A stretch of DNA of 64,000 nucleotides from NCBI GenBank assembly GCA_947497945.1, contig CANMIP010000028.1:24460-88459 (forward strand). Direction: 5' to 3'. The stretch comes from an uncultured Tropicimonas sp. Its GTDB lineage: Bacteria > Pseudomonadota > Alphaproteobacteria > Rhodobacterales > Rhodobacteraceae. The translations under genes and the position numbers were made by a program. Of the stretch, positions 60,346-64,000 are shown in pieces (position 1 is the first letter of the stretch; the number at the start of each line of letters is the position of its first letter). The notes beneath the pieces are model-generated. The model was not told the origin of the DNA and ran no database searches. It was given only the letters and a program-made list of their open reading frames with translations.

Positions 60346-63300
60346 TTCCCGCCATCATTCGTGCGTCGCTCGCAAACCGGTTCATCATTGTTGCAATGGC
60401 CTTCATGATGGCTGCTGCCGGGATCTGGGCGATCCGCGAAACACCGGTAGACGCGATCCCAGACCTTTCGGACGTGCAGGTCATCATCCGCACGCCCTAC
60501 GCCGGTCAGGCGCCGCAAGTCGTCGAGAACCAGATCACGTACCCGCTCGCCACCGCGATGCTTGCCGTGCCGGGGGCGCAGGACGTGCGTGGCTTCTCGT
60601 TCTTTGGCGACAGCTATGTCTATGTGGTGTTCGAAGACGGCACAGATCTTTACTGGGCGCGCTCCCGTGTTCTGGAATATCTCGGCCAGATCAGCGGAAG
60701 CTTGCCCGAAGGGGTGTCTCCGCAACTCGGCCCGGACGCGACCGGCGTTGGCTGGATCTACCAATACGCGCTGATCGACCGGACCGGAAACCATGATCTC
60801 GCACAGCTTCGGACGCTGCAGGACTGGTTCCTGAAATACGAACTCCAGGCGGTCGAGGGCGTCTCCGAGGTCGCCACGATTGGCGGCATGGTCAAGCAGT
60901 ACCAGGTGGTCGTCGATCCCAACAAGCTGCGCGCCTATGACATCACGCTCGATCAGCTCGCAGGCGCGATTCGCTCGGCCAACCGGGAGACCGGCGGCAG
61001 CGTGATCGAGATGGGCGAGGCCGAGTTCATGGTGCGCTCCTCCGGCTACATTGATGAGCTGGCCGATCTCGCGAGCGCACCGCTGATGGTCAATGAGCGC
61101 GGTGCAGCGCTGACCCTGGGGGACGTGGCCGATATCCGGCTTGGACCCGAGATGCGCCGTGGCGTCGGAGAATTCGGCGGCGAAGGGGATGCCGTTGGCG
61201 GCGTTGTCATCCTACGTTGGGGCGGCAATGCTCTGGCCACGATTAAGGCCGTGGAGGCCCGTATCGAGGAACTTCGGCCGAACCTGCCGGAGGGCGTCGA
61301 ACTCGTCACGACCTATGATCGGTCGGGCGTCATCGAGCGTGCGATCGACAACCTGCAGAAGAAGCTGACGGAGGAATTCATCGTCGTCGTGCTCGTCTGC
61401 GCGGCGTTCCTGCTGCACCTGCGCTCGTCACTGGTGATCCTGCTGTCGCTGCCGCTCGGAATCTTCGCGGCTTTCATCCTGATGAAGGCGCAGGGGGTGA
61501 ATGCCAATATCATGTCGCTGGGCGGGATCGCCATCGCCATCGGCGCCATGGTCGACGCCTCGATCGTCATGATCGAAGCGATGCACCGACGACTCGAAAA
61601 GGAGAAACTGACAGCCGAGAACCGCTGGCGGATTGTGCAGGAATGCGCCTCCGAGGTCGGCCCGGCGCTGTTCTATTCGCTCGCGATCATCACAGTCAGT
61701 TTCCTGCCGGTTTTTGTTCTGGAGAACCAGGAAGGCCGTCTCTTCAAGCCGCTCGCCTACACGAAGACCTATGCGATGGCGGCTGCGGCGATCTTGTCGA
61801 TCACGCTCGTGCCGGTGTTGATGGGCTATTTCGTGCGAGGCCGGATCATTCCCGAGCGCAGGAACCCGCTGAACCGCATTGTCGTGTTCATCTACCGTCC
61901 GTTCCTCGATGCAGCCATCGCCTGGCCCTGGGCAACGACCGTGCTCGCTGCCGCCGTGGTCGCCTCGATGTGGTACCCGTTGCAGAGGCTTGGCTCGGAA
62001 TTCATGCCCGAGCTGAATGAGGGCGATTTCCTCTACATGCCGTCGCTTTATCCAGGCGTCTCGATTGGCAAGGCACGCGAAGTGCTGCAGCAGACCGATC
62101 GCCTGATCGCCACGGTTCCCGAGGTTGAGACCGTTCACGGAAAGCTCGGTCGCGCTGATACCGCCACGGACCCCGCGCCGCTGACGATGATCGAGACGAC
62201 GATCCAGCTGAAGCCGGAGAGCGAATGGCGCGCGGGCATGACGATGGAAGGGATACGCGACGAGCTTGACCGTGTGGTGCAGATTCCCGGCGTGACCAAT
62301 GTCTGGATCCAGCCGATCAAGAACCGGATCGACATGCTGGCGACGGGCATCAAGACGCCGGTTGGCGTCAAGATCACGGGGGAGGACCTAAGGGAGATCG
62401 AGCGGATCGGCATTGCCGTGGAGGATGCCGTGCGAGGGATCGAGGGCACCGCTTCGGCCTATGCCGAGCGGCCCGTGGGCGGGCGGTTCATCGAGATCGA
62501 TGTCAACCGCGCGGCGGCTGCGCGCTACATGATGAGCGTGCAGGATGTGCAGAATGTCGTGCAGACCGCCATCGGCGGCATGCAGGTCTCGGAATCCGTC
62601 GAGGGGCTGGAGCGGTTCCCGATCAACCTGCGCTATCCCCAATCCTGGCGCGACAGCCCCGAACGGCTGGAGACACTGCCGGTGGTCACCCCTTCGGGCG
62701 CCCACGTACCGCTCGCCACACTGGCGGAGATCCGTATCGTCGACGGCCCGGCCATGATCCGCTCCGAAAATGCGCGGCGGACCGGCTTCGTCTTCATCGA
62801 CATCGCCGGGCGGGATCTTGGCAGCTATGTCGCCGAGGCCCGGGCGCAGGTTGCCGAGCAGGTCACCCTGCCGCCGGGCTATGCGTTGAGCTGGTCCGGG
62901 CAGTATGAGTATATCGAGCGGATGCAGGAGCGGCTTACCATCGTTGCTCCGGCGACCCTTCTGATCATCACGCTGATGCTGTTCATGGCCTTCAACCGTG
63001 TGATCGAGGTCGGGATTATCCTCGCGGCGCTACCCGTGGCGCTGTCCGGCGGCGTCTGGTTCCTGTGGTATCTCGGCTTCGATACCTCGGTGGCGGTGCT
63101 CGTCGGCTTCATCGCGCTCGCCGGCGTTGCGGTCGAGACCGCCATCGTGATGCTCCTCTACCTGAATCTCTCATGGGAGAAACGGCGCAGGCTTGCACAG
63201 GACGCGGGGCGCAAGCTCGGCAAGAACGATATCGAGGAGGCCGTCTTCGAAGGTGCCGTTCTGCGCGTGCGTCCAAAGGTGATGACGGTCGCCACGATCT

Positions 63301-63530
63301 TCGCGGCCTTGATCCCGATCATGTACGGCACCGGCACCGGGTCGGAGATCATGCAGAGGATCGCGGCCCCGATGATCGGTGGCATGGTCACCGCGACGAT
63401 CCTGACCCTGTTCGTGATCCCCGCGATCTTCGTGATCTGGAAGCGGCTCGCACTCTCCCGCGTCAATCGCGAGATCGCCAACTCACCTTCGATCCAACCC
63501 GTCGGCCAGACACCAGTCCCAGCCGAATAA
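60342..63530 (+). CDS. cusA: CusA-type heavy-metal RND efflux permease
   Basis: 1062 residues, the size of HME-RND pumps. Twelve predicted membrane helices; TM4 motif GGIAIAIGAMVDASIVMIEAMHRRLEK with the proton-relay Asp, LFYSLAIITVSFLPVF, and the metal-path motif QPIKNRIDMLATGIKTPVGVK (includes the Met matching a CusA binding Met). Inner-membrane proton-driven export of Cu+/Ag+ across the envelope with the CusB-like adaptor; no outer-membrane CusC gene is seen before the window ends. Confidence 0.95.
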   Translation: MIPAIIRASLANRFIIVAMAFMMAAAGIWAIRETPVDAIPDLSDVQVIIRTPYAGQAPQVVENQITYPLATAMLAVPGAQDVRGFSFFGDSYVYVVFEDGTDLYWARSRVLEYLGQISGSLPEGVSPQLGPDATGVGWIYQYALIDRTGNHDLAQLRTLQDWFLKYELQAVEGVSEVATIGGMVKQYQVVVDPNKLRAYDITLDQLAGAIRSANRETGGSVIEMGEAEFMVRSSGYIDELADLASAPLMVNERGAALTLGDVADIRLGPEMRRGVGEFGGEGDAVGGVVILRWGGNALATIKAVEARIEELRPNLPEGVELVTTYDRSGVIERAIDNLQKKLTEEFIVVVLVCAAFLLHLRSSLVILLSLPLGIFAAFILMKAQGVNANIMSLGGIAIAIGAMVDASIVMIEAMHRRLEKEKLTAENRWRIVQECASEVGPALFYSLAIITVSFLPVFVLENQEGRLFKPLAYTKTYAMAAAAILSITLVPVLMGYFVRGRIIPERRNPLNRIVVFIYRPFLDAAIAWPWATTVLAAAVVASMWYPLQRLGSEFMPELNEGDFLYMPSLYPGVSIGKAREVLQQTDRLIATVPEVETVHGKLGRADTATDPAPLTMIETTIQLKPESEWRAGMTMEGIRDELDRVVQIPGVTNVWIQPIKNRIDMLATGIKTPVGVKITGEDLREIERIGIAVEDAVRGIEGTASAYAERPVGGRFIEIDVNRAAAARYMMSVQDVQNVVQTAIGGMQVSESVEGLERFPINLRYPQSWRDSPERLETLPVVTPSGAHVPLATLAEIRIVDGPAMIRSENARRTGFVFIDIAGRDLGSYVAEARAQVAEQVTLPPGYALSWSGQYEYIERMQERLTIVAPATLLIITLMLFMAFNRVIEVGIILAALPVALSGGVWFLWYLGFDTSVAVLVGFIALAGVAVETAIVMLLYLNLSWEKRRRLAQDAGRKLGKNDIEEAVFEGAVLRVRPKVMTVATIFAALIPIMYGTGTGSEIMQRIAAPMIGGMVTATILTLFVIPAIFVIWKRLALSRVNREIANSPSIQPVGQTPVPAE

Positions 63531-63557
63531 CCACGTCACAAACCTGAAAGGAAACTC

Positions 63558-63905
63558 ATGAAAACCCTTACCCTATCGCACGCCTTGTCCATTCTCGCTC
63601 TGTCGACCGGTGTGGCGCTGGCGCAAACTTCGCATGGAATGGACCATTCCAACATGCCGATGACCGACCAGCAGATGGAGGGCGCGGTGCATGCCACGGC
63701 CACCATCAACGAGATCGGAGAGGGAACCGCCAATGTCAGCCATGGCCCGATCGCCGAGATCGGATGGCCGGCCATGACGATGGACCTGCCAGTTCTGGAG
63801 AACGCCGAGATGATGGGCGAGGTCTCACCGGGCGAGGAGGTCACGCTGATGCTGGTCAAGGGCGATGACGGCATGTACGCCATCGCAGCAATCATGCCGA
63901 ACTGA
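63558..63905 (+). CDS. CusF-like periplasmic copper-binding protein
   Basis: 115 residues, signal peptide (about 1-22), a Met/His-rich linker (TSHGMDHSNMPMTDQQM) and a CusF domain with VSHGPIAEIGWPAMTMDLPV (His, Trp and two Met ligands). A free chaperone in addition to the four fused copies in the adaptor at 58156. Expected to hand Cu(I)/Ag(I) to the pump. Confidence 0.92.
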   Translation: MKTLTLSHALSILALSTGVALAQTSHGMDHSNMPMTDQQMEGAVHATATINEIGEGTANVSHGPIAEIGWPAMTMDLPVLENAEMMGEVSPGEEVTLMLVKGDDGMYAIAAIMPN

Positions 63906-63914
63906 CATCGGGGT

Positions 63915-63946
63915 GCGGCGGCTTTTGCGCCTGCTCAAGCCGCCGC
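63915..63946. terminator. Hairpin after the Cus operon
   Basis: Arms GCGGCGGCTT and AAGCCGCCGC are perfect 10-bp complements around a 12-nt loop, 10 bp after the cusF stop. No clear T-run follows, so termination strength is uncertain. Confidence 0.55.
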
Positions 63947-64000
63947 ATCGCTTTCGGGTCTCTGCCGATCAGACCCGCGTGAGAGCAATCTCGAAGCTCT

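Noticed and set aside
1..64000. CRISPR array, rRNA or tRNA genes
   Set aside because: No spaced short direct repeats of CRISPR type, no rRNA-like conserved stretches and no tRNA cloverleaf with a T-loop motif noticed on either strand.

Overview
The window looks like accessory DNA of a GC-rich alphaproteobacterium, most likely Rhodobacterales (Roseobacter/Paracoccus-type). It carries a complete repABC replication/partition operon with two perfect 16-bp parS palindromes and a counter-transcribed RNA, so it is probably part of a repABC plasmid or chromid. The organism is an inference; no rRNA or housekeeping genes are present.

Layout. (1) 1-9.7 kb is a metal and envelope block: a two-component system at the left edge, Met/His-rich secreted proteins (one with EF-hands), DUF302, cytochromes c, a VTT-domain membrane protein, a cobalamin riboswitch driving cbtB-cbtA (cobalt uptake), and a copper-exporter operon (P1B ATPase, DUF2933, small membrane protein, cytochrome c) behind a CueR-type operator. 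(2) 10.4-23.5 kb holds a Zn/Cd-type P1B ATPase, an L,D-transpeptidase, a PhnCDE-like ABC transporter with a MauG-like di-heme protein divergent from an mntR-type regulator, and a seven-gene SCO/Dsb/PCuAC/DUF411 operon beside a MerR-family regulator. Three near-identical MerR-type promoters with 19-bp spacers (before the ATPase, the SCO operon and a transglutaminase-like gene) suggest one scattered regulon. (3) 23.6-27.2 kb is a nest of broken mobile elements: IS6 remnant, IS21 remnant, an IS1111-group IS110 element inside istA, and a DUF1403 gene cut by the IS21. (4) 27.3-38.1 kb is the plasmid backbone: tyrosine recombinase, ParDE-like and HipBA toxin-antitoxin modules, repABC, and unknown genes around an XRE regulator. 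(5) 38.2-45.9 kb is an unusual accessory block: four co-directional genes (HTH protein, two divergent tyrosine recombinases, one unknown partner) joined by ATGA overlaps, with a 19-bp-arm inverted repeat, followed by two tandem paralogues of unknown function. (6) 46.3-57.5 kb has sbcDC, a WYL regulator, a WGR protein, a Gabija-like OLD nuclease plus UvrD-like helicase pair, and an IS30-family element. (7) 57.6-64 kb is a Cus-type copper/silver efflux operon whose adaptor ends in four tandem CusF-like domains, followed by a separate CusF.

Together the genes describe a mobile replicon centred on Cu/Ag, Zn/Cd and Co homeostasis and periplasmic thiol/copper handling, with addiction modules and phage defence. 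The most novel candidates are the recombinase array, the MerR regulon that ties an efflux ATPase to SCO/Dsb proteins, the quadruple-CusF adaptor, and the MntR-linked MauG/PhnCDE cluster.
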